Assembly (NCBI RefSeq): GCF_029784165.1
Contig: NC_073695.1
Coordinates: 247,875,589 to 247,939,588, forward strand
Length of the DNA: 64,000 bases
Origin: Wyeomyia smithii
Lineage: Eukaryota; Arthropoda; Insecta; Diptera; Culicidae
Direction: 5' to 3'
A program made the translations under genes and the position numbers. The stretch's first letter is position 1; each line of letters starts with the position of its first letter. This document shows, in pieces, positions 49,777 through 60,779 of this stretch. Below the pieces are notes generated by a model, which worked only from the letters and a program-made list of their open reading frames with translations, was not told where the DNA came from and made no database searches.

Positions 49777-51118
49777 GGAGAGGCCATTGGGCAGTCAACT
49801 GCTTCAAAAATGATCTAACTGTTGGGAGGAATGCTGTAAGAAAAATTTTAATTGGGTCGGGTACATTGAAAGTTTCAAAAATCCAGTCCACAATGTCAGA
49901 AAATTTCACTAATCCAGAGTTTGTTTCATCAACTGGGAGTGTAAAAGGAGCAACTGGGGTTTTAGATGTTCCTGGCAGTGCTGGGAACTCCTTCTGGGAC
50001 TTTAAATTTGCCAGCCCAGGAGGAGTTTGCTTCGGTTTTTCCGCAGCACTGTTTGGTTTGTTTGTAACCTTCATTTCACTTTGAGAAATCTTAGGACCTT
50101 TTCTGGGAAGTTTAGGAGAGGAAACACTTTTCCTCTTTCTAGACTCCCCAGGATTGGCGTAAGATGCTCCCGCTGGTGAATCGTCAGAATCGGTTTCCTC
50201 AGAGGGCAACAGATCGAAGGGGTTCGAAGTAACGGGAGAAGTGGTAACGGTCTTCTTCAGCATGTCAGCGTAGGAACGCTTTGAACGCTCTTTGAGAGAC
50301 CGTTTTATTTTATCCCTGCGCTGCATGTACACCGCACATGTCGAGAGCTCATGCAGATTTTCTCCGCAGTGAATACACTTTTCAGCGTTAACACTGCAAG
50401 AATCTTCCGCATGAGACTCCCCACACTTGCCACAACGTGCCTTATTGCAGCAGTAGGCGGCTGTATGGCCTAACTGCTTGCAATTCAGGCAGTTCATGAC
50501 GCGGGGCACGTAGAGCCTCACAGGGAGACGAACCCGGTGGATCGAGACGTGGCTTGGTAGTGCAGACCCGGCGAACGTAACTCGAAACGAGTCTGACGGA
50601 GTGTATACTGTTTTGCCACCGATGATCGATGCTGACCGCAATTGCTTGCAGTCGAGCACCTTTACTTCGGGACACGTTTTGTTCTTAAAGCACCCTTTGG
50701 CACTTTGCAGTATACACTCGACGGACAGACTCGAATCGGTTATGACACCGTCGATCTCCACGTCTCGTGCGGGTATGTAAACGCGATACTCGCGTGTGAA
50801 GAGCTCAGAGCAAGCTATATCGTTGGCCTCTTTCAGGTTACCGACCACGACACGGAGCTTGTTAGGCCGGACCTTGGAAATTTCGGTCACGCCCTTGTAC
50901 TCCTTCGTCAGGTCTTTAGAAATCTGCAAGAGGTTCAACTTTTTCGATTTCGGTCCTGCCTTTGGCCGAAAATAAACAGTATAGCTGCCCTGGGCTCCGT
51001 CTGGGTAAAGCCTGGGGCGAGGGGGGACTGAAGAATGAACAGGGGAGGGGGTAACAGAAGGGTCAGGGTCAGAGGGGTTCGGGGATGGTGGCGCGGGAGG
51101 CGAGGGATCTACATCCAT
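49748..51118 (-). CDS. LINE ORF1: gag-like RNA-binding protein with three zinc knuckles
   Basis: 456 residues. The N-terminus is proline/serine-rich (PSPPAPPSPNPSDPDPS). The middle region shows an RRM-like pattern, and three consecutive knuckles follow: CLNCKQLGHTAAYC, CGKCGESHAEDSC and CIHCGENLHELSTC. The rest is a basic, low-complexity stretch (RKRKSVSSPKLPRKGPK) that may serve as a nuclear signal. Such proteins coat the element RNA and escort it to the nucleus. The start at 51118 is the first Met after the 5' UTR and has no longer in-frame competitor in view. The ORF is intact. Confidence 0.93.
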   Translation of the reverse strand: MDVDPSPPAPPSPNPSDPDPSVTPSPVHSSVPPRPRLYPDGAQGSYTVYFRPKAGPKSKKLNLLQISKDLTKEYKGVTEISKVRPNKLRVVVGNLKEANDIACSELFTREYRVYIPARDVEIDGVITDSSLSVECILQSAKGCFKNKTCPEVKVLDCKQLRSASIIGGKTVYTPSDSFRVTFAGSALPSHVSIHRVRLPVRLYVPRVMNCLNCKQLGHTAAYCCNKARCGKCGESHAEDSCSVNAEKCIHCGENLHELSTCAVYMQRRDKIKRSLKERSKRSYADMLKKTVTTSPVTSNPFDLLPSEETDSDDSPAGASYANPGESRKRKSVSSPKLPRKGPKISQSEMKVTNKPNSAAEKPKQTPPGLANLKSQKEFPALPGTSKTPVAPFTLPVDETNSGLVKFSDIVDWIFETFNVPDPIKIFLTAFLPTVRSFLKQLTAQWPLLAAIVSFDA

Positions 51119-51565
51119 CGCGCTATGTTTAGCGCACTAGCGCTGACAAGAACACGTACCTTTTTATTTCTCCCTTCCAGTAAGGTTGGTTGTCCGATCG
51201 TTCGAAGTAGCAGCCGTTACAGCCAGCAGCACCAATACAGCAGCACCAAACAGCCACCAGCAGCGAGCCAGGTGTGAGATCACTCCACACAGCGATACGA
51301 CTCGCTGACACTGATGGCTTCTTCTTTTTCCTCGTTTGTGTCTCGTCCACTGCTGTAGCACAATCCAGCCAGCAGCCAAATCGGCTTACGCACCAGCTGG
51401 CAGTCACGATGCGAAACAGTTGCACAAAGGAACGACCTTGAACCCGGATTTATTTCACTCGACCAGGCAAACAATGCCAACACTTGTTCACACGTCTTTT
51501 GTTTTATACTCTATCGGACCGATCACCAAACACGTCCAGTACTGATGCGTGTTCGGCACAGAATG

Positions 51566-51580
51566 ATGCCCTTTTCAATT
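51566..51580. repeat. Target-site duplication of the I-type LINE, 5' side
   Basis: ATGCCCTTTTCAATT, identical to 45678-45692. It fixes the 5' end of the element at about 51565. Confidence 0.9.
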
Positions 51581-52105
51581 GTTTGTCGTTCATTTTGGGG
51601 TAAAAAGAAAATAATATTTTGGCCTAATTTTGAAGGGTATATTGGCTATTCATACAGAGAAAACTTGAAATAAACTTAAAATAAATTCAATTTTCTATTA
51701 ACATCCAATTATAAAAATAATAACAAATTTATAACATTTGCATTCAAAAGTACCTTTCACTCGAGTTTAAAACTTATGATTTTTTGGAAATAGAATATGT
51801 CGGATAAGGCCGTTTTTTCTAGCCAACATATTTCGGCGCTGGTCACCCTATCGACTCAACAAAATAATACGGGTCCAATTATTTTCGGCGAAATCAATCC
51901 CTGCAGTTTTGAGCACAATTGAAGCACTTTAGGTTACCAGTTTCGTAATACGGTGACCAGAAAAAACAGCTTAGTTCGATATACATTTTTTTCAAAAGCT
52001 CATTAATTTTGAGCAGTTGACCGATATTTGTGAAATTTTGGGATTAATTTTTGTGATTAATTTTAGCTTTTAGGACAAAATACCAAGTGATCCAGAGTAG
52101 AGTCA

Positions 52106-52540
52106 AATATGTCCTTCAAAATTAAGCCACGAGATATTTTTTATGTTTGCCCTCAAAAAAAAAAAAAAAATTATAAGAACAGGGCGTATTTTTATGAAAA
52201 ACACCAATAACTTTGTATATGATTGAGATATTCACAATTTCAACAATGCAAATCGTTTGTCCGCAAACGCTCTAAAAGTAGTCCAAAGACAGTTATGATG
52301 TAAAAATTAAGACATGTAAGTTAGAGCAAAAAAAATATTTTTGAGTATAAATTGGTTATCTTTAAATTTCGAAAAAAAAAAACTTTAAAAAAAAAGTTGC
52401 TTTAAATCACCGGTGCTACAACTTTGTAGGACAATTTTTATCTCCATCTATAAATATGGGAAAGTTATATTTCTGATTTCATCGAAAATGTTGGTCACCC
52501 TATCTTTTGATTACATGACAATAATCACTTCATCAGTAGA
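52106..52540 (+). repeat. Single-arm copy of the long inverted-repeat family
   Basis: Diverged match, same orientation, to 59318-59760: ATGTCCTTCAAAATTAAGCC against ATGCCCTTCAAAATGAAACC, GAGATATTC, CAATGCAAAT, and CATCGAAAATGTTGGTCACC against CATCGAAAATGTTAATCACC. No inverted partner lies beside it. 51581-52105 before it shows no gene. The tetraspanin acceptor follows 80 bp later. Confidence 0.75.
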
Positions 52541-52622
52541 ATAGTAACTGTTATATCGGTTATTTTTATATTTTTTTTTACTAATTTTTAATCACAAATT
52601 AATTTTTCACTTCCACTTTCAG

Positions 52623-52697
52623 ACCACCAACGTTGTCCTGGGTGTAGTCCTGGTGCAGGCCCTAAAACGCGAAGAGGAAGCCATGTACAGACGCTAA
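52623..52697 (+). CDS. Tsp2A: Tetraspanin (Tsp2A-like), terminal exon: end of fourth helix and cytoplasmic tail
   Basis: Twenty-four codons plus TAA after acceptor CCACTTTCAG, phase 0. TTNVVLGVVLVQAL completes transmembrane segment 4 begun in the previous exon, and KREEEAMYRR forms a short charged cytoplasmic tail, as in Drosophila Tsp2A. The exon is too short to be found by open-frame length. It is supported by the splice signal, phase, membrane topology and the poly(A) signal downstream. Confidence 0.85.
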   Translation, partial: TTNVVLGVVLVQALKREEEAMYRR

Positions 52698-52916
52698 GCA
52701 TTCGACCGAGGGATTGCGACAGTTCGGACAGACAGAATCCAAATCCCTTCTTACCGCAGTACACCGGCGGCCAGCTATTGACAGTTTTATGACAGTTTTT
52801 CCTCTTTATTTTGCATTCAATTAATCTTAGTACCCTATTTGATAAAAGCCCACACTTGAGTAAGCCAACCTTTTTTTTTTGTCTGTTAGTTGTAAGTAAA
52901 CAACGTATAATTTAAG

Positions 52917-52922
52917 AATAAA
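52917..52922 (+). terminator. Tsp2A: Poly(A) signal of the tetraspanin gene
   Basis: AATAAA 220 bp after the tetraspanin stop, the first canonical signal downstream, followed by a GT-containing stretch. The 3' UTR would end around 52940. Confidence 0.6.
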
Positions 52923-55760
52923 TTTGCGTCCTGGAGTGGGGCGGGGGAAAGTTTTACCGTTCCACTCCGGGGGCCAAGCAAACAACAACCCGCTACTTAC
53001 TTTGCTGACAAGGTTTACTCCGGAGCTGTCGGTCCAGACTGATGTCACCAGTCCAATTAAAATTCCCATCCTTCAATTTGCAGTTTTCAATTATGTTCCA
53101 TTATTCTTCCTGGTTGGTAGTTGCAGTTGATGAGACACTTGCAAGTTCGGGTGGCTCTTAGTTAACAAAATTGTGCTTCCAGCCCATGATCCCAGCCGGC
53201 AGCAGAGATCCCCTGATGAATATCTTTATGCTTTGTGTCCTGTCTTGGGTAAGAGCAAGAGGGAGAGAAAAAAACTCACCAGGCTCTCTACGCCACACCG
53301 GTGGAATATTGCGGTTCCGAAAGACAAATTTAATAATGTCATCTAATTAACTGCAGCTAGCAGTCATCAAGCGCTCTATCGTCCTTCTGGTTTCAGGCTC
53401 GAGAAATGTTGGGCGGTAGGATGCACTTTCCTCAAAACATCAGTTTTAATTATTTCTTTTGCTCACAATAAAAGTCTCGTTCCGGACGACGGTTTCCTCT
53501 AGTGGCTTTCGTGAGGATCATCGTCCGAACAGAAGACCCACGTTTCAATTAGAATATGAAAATTATTTCTTCACCAAATAGAGCTGTGAAGAACGAAAAA
53601 AACAGAAACAACTCCATTATCGTAAAACCCAACCCATTAGGCAGCGAATGTGTACTCAATAAAAGCTAACGTTACGAGTCGCAGAGTAATGATAAGTCAT
53701 ATCGTAAAAAGTCACCCATCTATGTCACATTGTATCATCAGACCCTTCCTTCCACCCGCCGTCCCACGCTATCTAAACCAGATAAGGCCCATTGGATCGA
53801 AAAAAAAAACATTACACACACACTCACACCCTAAAAATACTTCAATTTACCAGTAAGCGAGTGGCAATGTACGCGCATTTGAAACGTCTCAATGATCTCC
53901 GCTTCATCCACCTCGGAACGACGGACCTCGGTACTGGGACTGTGAAGATTGGCCTCGGCTGCCACGTCGTTCAGCACCAGCAGCACCATTCGAAGGATAC
54001 GTGCTACCGATGGGTGATACCTTCCTGTTGCCATTTTGCGCCGTCTGGCTGGCCAAGCCACAGCTACAGAGACAGAAGCCGAGGCCTGTGTGAGACAGAA
54101 AAGGATCTCATAATCATTATCGTCAACGTCGCGTCATCGGCCGGATCGATGCGAGCAAACTCGTCACTTGCCGACGCCGTCTTCTCCGGGTGATGATCTG
54201 TCGAACGAAGGCCGACGCGATGACTACGACGACGACGGCAATTCAAGCTGAAGATGGCTTGGAGGACAATTTTTTATTGTTGTCCTATGCATTCACTATC
54301 ATCAGCAGGGGAAAGTCTGGAGTTAACAGGTTGGTTAGTGGAAATCCATCAGTGCATTCGTTGTTTTACATTTTACTTTATCAATGGATGATTAATCGAT
54401 TTGTTTTTTACACAATGATTTTTCATTGGAAGAGCAGAAAAGCAGTCATTAGTGAGATTGTTATGAAAATGCGAATATTTAAAACTAACATTTTCGATTT
54501 GAATGAAACATTGCAAAACAACAAACATAGGAATTGATATTAGTATTTGAATAAAATTAATACAAAGAAAGAAAATTCGTTCGACGTAGTTCTACAGGAA
54601 GGCACGGGTGTGAAACGAATCAGAATTAAAGCGCTTATATCTCAGTCCATCAGATTCGTGAGTTTTTAGTATCACTAGATCACATTTTTTTCTGCGATTT
54701 GATTCTTGAAGGAATCTAAAGAGATTTTTAAAAATACACTATTGATGAATTGGTGAATAATAGAAATGAATAGGAACGACCAATTTTTTCTCCCTCAATA
54801 ATTGAGCGAGTTGTGAGTGATTTGGTCACCAACGATTGGAATCTAGTACAGTTTGGTTCGAAAGAATTGTGTGGTTATGTGGCATTATAGATGAAAAAAA
54901 AGAATATAAACCAAAAACCAAAAAGAAAAAGATTTAAAAGCAATTTTACATTTTTTCTGTGTATAAAAGTGATCCCGATCAGAAGAGCATAACTAAAAAA
55001 TTACAAAATTCTATCAACGTGAGATACAAATAACATATTTAATACACTTTTGTATTTTTCCATATAATTTTGATAACAAAATTGAATCTGAATGAGTTAT
55101 GATAACAAAACGTGACATGAAGTAGTTCTGAAACAAGTCTAACTAATTTCTCATTTTTATTAAAACCTGTTGTTTCTAACAATGTTTGTTATTATATTGC
55201 TCTATATACTATCTTATTTTGTTAGAAAGTTGAAATATTAGTAACAAATTTTGATATGTGTTTAATACTAGTAGAATCATTTCTGTTATAATTTCTGTTA
55301 TTTTAACACCTAACGGGACCACATTGAAAACGCAGCCTATAAGGTTTTTGCCGTAACAAACTAACAATTTCTGTTACATTTTTGTTTTTCCTTTCTGATC
55401 GGGATCGTATCGATAATCTATACTAATTCAACAGCTTTTGGTCGGATTGATCATCGAATACTTTTTAAAGCTTTCTTGACTTGGTGCGTTGCAACAATAC
55501 ATTGATTGGCTACGATCCTACTAATGTAATCGAACACTACGTGTAAAGCTGAATTCCTGTTCATTCAATTTCATGATTAATAATTGATTGTATTCTCGTT
55601 TTAAATGCATTGCTTTTTAATATGAAGTGTGGATTACAGGCCAAAGATTTATTTTCCAGACCAAAAAAAAAACCAAATAAACAAATTGCTTAGAGTGTTT
55701 CATTATTAAATCATAAAGACTCAATTATGCTTGCTCAAATCAAGTAATTCTTCATTAAAT
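52923..55760. other. Downstream intergenic region, no certain gene
   Basis: 53840-54250 is clearly richer in GC than its surroundings. On the minus strand it holds a frame starting ATG at 54031 (MATGRYHPSVARILRMVLLV...) that ends in a possible donor, CTG/GTAAAT near 53848. A first coding exon of a convergent gene is possible but unproven. 54540-55760 is AT-rich and shows no gene. Confidence 0.4.
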
Positions 55761-55989
55761 AAACGCTGGGAGTTTTCTGTATGATAATAATATAACACTT
55801 CGGAGTAATACTGCACTACTTGAAGTAGACGTGGTTGTGAAAAATTCCATGTCTATCAACCTACCGCTCTACCATCTGAGCTACATTCACGACGTTAGAA
55901 AAGGTTTTGTTACTGATGTACTAAATGTTGCCAGCTAAACATAAATGAGATTAACAACGAATGAACATTCAAAAAATAAACATGCAGTG
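55761..55989 (-). repeat. tRNA-like dispersed repeat, copy 1 (box B deleted)
   Basis: Shares about 230 bp with 62330-62599, from AAACGCTGGG to CATGCAGTG. On the minus strand TAGCTCAGATGG (55872-55883) is a textbook tRNA box A, followed by TAGAGCGGTAGGTTGATAGA. Compared with copy 2 it lacks about 41 bp that include box B, so it is not a functional tRNA or pol III unit. 55990-56175 shows nothing. Confidence 0.75.
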
Positions 55990-56175
55990 CATAAAAAACA
56001 TACGATATTACTGACTGGACAGAACGAAAAGGCATTTAGTTATTTTGAAATCTAGCGCATGAGACCTATCGCAAAAATGCTCGATCTTGAATTACTTGTT
56101 TTGTTGCCATGAGAAGGGCAGTTCGCTGTTCAAAATCGGATTTACTGATCGCAACTTTTGTGCTGCCCCGACAAT

Positions 56176-56580
56176 GCACAATGGTCCAGAAACCAAATTT
56201 AGGGGGAAATTTGGGTCTAGAGCTCTATAGCAACATTTTAGAGAAAACCTTTCTTATACAAAGTTGTTACATATGATAAAACGCTTATTAAAAAATTATC
56301 GATAATTAGGATGACTAACAATTTCGATGCAATCAAGTATCTACCTTTTTTGTCCTCATAGATAGAAGAAAAATTTGTTCTACAATGTTATAGCTCCGTT
56401 ATTTTTAAGTAACTTTGTTAAACAAAGTTTATCTCTATTTTTGAAAACAGCCGATTTATATTGAAAAAACACATTTTGCACTCTAACTTTTTTATTTCAA
56501 GATTCATCTCAAAACTGTTTTTGAACGACTTTTAGAGCTTTTTAAGAGAAACAATTTGCAATGCTGATATCGTAAATATC
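56176..56580 (+). repeat. Left arm of a ~400-bp inverted repeat flanking the LOA-type LINE
   Basis: GCACAATGGTCCAGAAACCA at 56176 runs to GATATCGTAAATATC at 56580. Its reverse complement, with scattered mismatches, is 59433-59842. Together they make a foldback whose interior now holds the LINE. Confidence 0.85.
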
Positions 56581-56689
56581 AGGAACTTTTAAAAATATGT
56601 TATTTTTTAAATTTGAGTAAATTCAATTTAAAAACAAGCCGAAAATTTCAATAATTTTATACATTATGCCAAAGTACATCTGTATCAAG

Positions 56690-59316
56690 TACTGGAAATC
56701 TTATAACCAGGACAGAAATTCACGAAACAGTGAATACGATGACTGGGCTAGTAAGAACTAGGGATGATGCAATTACTTTGGCCAACCAAATTTTTACCGA
56801 AAGTAGAGTTGAATGGGCAATAGACTTCTTTGAACCCTTCAAGTCACCTGGTAGAGACGGAATCTATCCGGTACTACTACAGAAAGGTAAAACAGTTCTG
56901 ATGCCCATTCTAACACAACTCTTTCAATCCAGCTTAATTCTAGACTATATTCCGGAAGCGTGGCGACAAGTACAGGTTATTTTTATCCCTAAGGCCAACA
57001 AAAGGAACAAATCTCTGCCAAAATCCTTTAGGCCAATTAGATTATCGTCAGTCGTCAAAACAATGGAAAAAATAATCGGTGAGCACATCAAATCATCATA
57101 TCTTTCTAAAACTCCTCTTAGTAAATATCAATTTGCTTACCAGGAGAGGAAATCATCGGTAACTGCACTCCATACTTTAGTTACAAAACTAGAAAAATCT
57201 TTTGCTGCAAAAGAAATTTCCCTTACGGCGTTCCTTGATATTGAAGGGGCATTTGATAACTCGTCTCATGGCTCAATGGCTGCTGCAATGGAGAAACGTG
57301 GTTTTGACAATTGCATTATTCATTGGATAAGCGAAATGTTATCAAAAGAGAAATAGCAGCAAGCCTTGGTAGCTCTAATATAAGTGTAACAGCTATAAAA
57401 GGGTGCCCACAAGGAGGGGTGATATCTCCTCTGCTGTGGTCATTAATAGTTGATGATCTTCTAAAAAAATTGATGGAAGAAGGCTTTGAAGTAGTTGGAT
57501 TTGCTGATGATATTGTCATTATTGTTCGTGGCAAGTATGATGATATCACCACAGACCGAATGCAACATGCCTTAAACATTATTTCTTCGTGGTGCGATAG
57601 GGAAGGCTTAAATACATTTCATACATTTCATACGAAATACAGTGCCTAATTGGGAGAAAGGGTGCGATAGGACAACGACGATCACTTCCATCAATAGTGA
57701 TATGTCTGCCACGAGTACCTAGACTAAAGAAGAGGTATACCACAAAAGATCAAAATAATGGTCGCAGTGGTCCAAATCTTACAAAAACAAAAACAAAAAA
57801 AACTCTTGACAAAAAACTTAACTGGAATACACATCTAGAGCAGGCAATAAAAAAAGCTACAAATACTCTATGGATATGTAATAAAACTTTTGGTAAACAA
57901 TGGGGACTCAAACCGAAAATGATCCATTGGATATATTCGGCTATAGTGAGACCCAGAATTACCTATGCTTCACTAGTCTGGTGGACAAAAACAAGGGAGA
58001 AAGGTGCTCAAGATAAGTTGGAAAAACTTCAACGGCTAGCCACTCTCTCAATAACGGGTGCGATGAGAAGCACACCCACCAAGGCATTGGAAGCTCTACT
58101 GTTTATGCTTCCACTACATCAATTCATACAATTAGAAGCCGAAAAGAGTGCCTTACGGATCAAAAGATCATTAAGGCTCTTTGAGGGTGATTTAACGGGT
58201 CATCTAGGTATTCTAAAAACTATTCGTATCAATCCCCTAGTGATGATGAAGACCGGATGGAGAAAAGATACAATTTTGAAAGACGATTTCGAACGTTTGA
58301 ACCTGAGCGTGATGTTTGGGAACGCGGTGGTCCTGATCTCCGCCCAGGATCAATCATTTTCTACACAGATGGTTCAAAAATGAACAATCGAGTGGGAGCA
58401 GGAGTAACTGGCCCAGGAATAGACCTGTCAGTTCCAATGGGCCAATGGCCAACTGTCTTCCAAGCTGAAGTCCAAGCAATACTAGAATGTTCTGAAATAT
58501 GCCTACGCAGGAAATACAGACACTCAAACATTTGCATGATGTCCGACAGCCAAGCAGCGTTGAAGGCTTTGAAGTCTGCGACATGCACATCAAAACTAGT
58601 TTGGGAGTGTGTTCAATCACTCCAAACACTGGGTTGTAATAATCAAGTAGACTTATACTGAGTTCCTGGTCACTGTGGAATAGATGGGAACGAAAGAGCC
58701 GATGAATTGGCAAGACTTGGATCGTCTCATCAGTTCATAGGACCAGAACCCTTCTGTGGTCTATCCGCTTGTTCCCTTAGAATGGAACTAAAAGCATGGG
58801 AAACTCTGAAAGTGGAATCCAACTGGACAAACACCTTCATCGGTAGGCAGTCGAAACGGTTCATCACTCCGAACGTTTCTATGACTCGTAAAATACTGGA
58901 TCTTCCAAATAAAGATATAAGCACGTATACTGGCTTAATAACAGGGCATTGTCGAGCCGTTATCATATGAAGGTTATGAAAAAACTTCAAGATGATACAT
59001 GTCGAGTATGTGGCATGGAAAAAGAAGACTCGGAACAACTGTTATGCCGATGTCCGGCAATTTTTATCAAAAGATATAAGTTCTTCGAGAGAGGTCTTCT
59101 GGAACCCTCTGAAATCTGGAGAACAAATCCCAGTACGGTTGTGCGCTTCATACGAAGTATAATACCGGACTGGACTAATGCTTTTGGCCAGACTATAACG
59201 ACCACATCCAATAGTGATACGTTATCCTGACTAAGCAAAATTAAAAAGAGGGGATATGTGACAAAATATCAAAAAATTGGTCGCAGTGACGAAAATACCC
59301 AACACGGAAAAAAAAA
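56690..59316 (+). mobile_element. 5'-truncated LOA-type (Lian-like) LINE inside a foldback
   Basis: It starts within the RT region, so the endonuclease is missing. It carries RT, RNase H and a C-terminal Cys cluster, then a short 3' UTR with TTGGTCGCAGTGACGA and a 10-A tail (59307-59316). RT of the GCPQGGVISPLLW type with downstream RNase H fits the LOA clade, to which the mosquito Lian elements belong. A severely truncated relative lies at 22918-23373. The exact 5' boundary is uncertain because the flanking sequence is AT-rich. Confidence 0.75.
56730..59230 (+). pseudogene. Broken LOA-type ORF2 (RT, RNase H)
   Basis: RT fingers SPGRDGIYPVLLQ and RPIRLSSVVK (56850-57060), palm FLDIEGAFDN (57235), a frame change near 57350, GCPQGGVISPLLW (57405) and FADDIVII (57499). 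After a further frame change near 57640, the thumb and connection YSAIVRPRITYASLVWW (57938) follow. RNase H begins FYTDGSKMNN (58361) and has MMSDSQAAL, then a TGA (near 58660) in place of the Trp that should precede VPGHCGIDGNERADELA. The C-terminus has CRVCGMEKEDSEQLLCRC (59000). At least three lesions make it inactive, but the sequence is otherwise well kept, so decay is moderate. Confidence 0.85.
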
Positions 59317-59432
59317 ATGCCCTTCAAAATGAAACCAAGAGATATTTTTCATGTTTGCTCCAAAAAGAATGAAATACAAATGAAATACGTATATTTTTTG
59401 ATGAAAAATATTAATAACTTTGAGTAAAATTG

Positions 59433-59842
59433 AGATATTTACGATATCAGCATTGCAAATTGTTTCTCTTAAAAAGCTCTAAAAGTCGTTCAGAGACAGT
59501 TTTGAGATGAACCTTGAAATAAAAAAGTTAGAGCGCAAAATGTGTTTTTTTTTCAATATAAATCGGCTGTTTTCAAAGATAGAGAAAAACTTTGTTCAAC
59601 AAAGTTACTTAAAAATAACGGAGCTATAACATTGTAGAACAAATTTTTCTTCTATCTATGAAGACAAAAAAAGTTAGATACTTGATTGCATCGAAAATGT
59701 TAATCACCCTAATTTTTGATAATTTTTTAATAAGCGTTTCATCATATGTAACAACTTTGTAGAAAAAAGTTTTTCTCTAAAATGTTGCTATAGAGCTCTA
59801 GACCCAAATTTCCCCCTAAATTTGGTTTCTGGACCATTGTGC
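59433..59842 (-). repeat. Right arm of the ~400-bp inverted repeat flanking the LOA-type LINE
   Basis: Reverse complement of 56176-56580, ending GGACCATTGTGC at 59842. The same family, plus strand, occurs alone at 52106-52540, where it includes the extra ATGTCCTTCAAAATT segment that here lies directly after the LINE tail (59317). This shows the LINE inserted within a pre-existing copy. 59843-60000 shows nothing. Confidence 0.85.
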
Positions 59843-59999
59843 AATGGGGGAATGACAACACTCACTAAAAAATACCGCGCTGCTGCTAAGATAGTGACCA
59901 ACCGGGTAAGTGATTTGTTTGAGCCGAAAGCAAATTCGGAAAGCCAGCGGAATTTTTTTTATTATTTGATAATATTATTTGTATAATAACAATCGTTAC

Positions 60000-60725
60000 C
60001 TCATATGAGTACTTCCAGAATCGGGATGATGTCTAGAGACCTGCAAACGACCTTATTGGCCATTTTGAATACCAAAAAAGCGACTTCCGGTTTCTGGAAA
60101 TGAATCACAATTGACCGAATATAATGTATATGGGTATTTACGGAATGGGGATCAGGTCCAGAGACCCGACTCCAGACGCCATTTGGAAATTCAAGATGGC
60201 GACTTACAGTTTTTAGAAAACAGCTAAGATTGACCAGATTCCACCTCATACGAGTAGTTTCGGAACCAAAATGATATCCAGAGACATGAAAACGACCCAA
60301 GAAGCCATTTTAAATAAAAAAAAGTCAACTTCCGGTTTCCAGAAATGAACCAAAGATGACCAAATACCCTCCAAAATTGGTATTTTCGGAATCGAGATGA
60401 TGCCCAAAGACCGTAAATCAGCTGTAGATGCCATTTTGAACTTCAAGATGGTGACTTCCGGTTTCTGGAATACAGCAAAAATTGATCAACACCACCCTAT
60501 ATGAGTATTTTCGGGATCGGGATAATGTCCAGAGACCTGAAAACGACCCTAGCAGCCATTTTTAGTATCAAAATGGCGACTTCCGGTTTCTAGGAAAATA
60601 TGAAAAATGGCCGCACACCACCAAAGATGGGTATTTCAAGAATCGGGATAATTCCTAAAATCTGGAAATCAATTGTACACGTCATTTTTAAATTCAAGAT
60701 GGTAACTTCCGGTTCGCCTGGTGTC
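60000..60725 (-). repeat. Array of ~123-bp CCGGAAGT-core units, minus orientation
   Basis: CGACTTCCGGTTTCTGG-like anchors at about 60082, 60200, 60323, 60451, 60580 and 60708 give a period of 118-129 bp. Units carry AAAATGGCGACTTCCGG and GGGTATTTCCGGAATCGGGA variants. Same family as 7570-8815. Confidence 0.8.
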
Positions 60726-60779
60726 GTTTGGAGGTCTCTGGGTAGCACTTTTAAATCTCTTCAAGAAACCGACCGCTAG

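Larger units (their letters stand above)
45691..51565 (-). mobile_element. Full-length I-type non-LTR retrotransposon, apparently intact
   Basis: 5.87 kb on the minus strand. It is bounded by the 13-15-bp duplication ATGCCCTTTTCAATT on both sides and ends in about 14 A residues. The 5' UTR is about 447 bp, ORF1 456 codons, ORF2 1235 codons, with a 29-bp ORF overlap and a 3' UTR of about 370 bp. Endonuclease, RT and RNase H in one ORF plus zinc-knuckle ORF1 fit the I clade. Both ORFs are uninterrupted, so the insertion is young and could still be mobile. It lies antisense inside the tetraspanin intron. Confidence 0.92.

Noticed and set aside
45691..51565. Endogenous virus origin for the RT/RNase H coding block
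   Set aside because: No LTRs, protease, integrase or envelope. Target duplications plus poly(A) tail and an apurinic endonuclease show a non-LTR retrotransposon.
55861..55890. Functional tRNA gene suggested by CTCTACCATCTGAGCTA
   Set aside because: Only the D-arm region is tRNA-like. No acceptor stem pairing or T-arm is present here, and the sequence is part of a repeat with a second copy at 62 kb.
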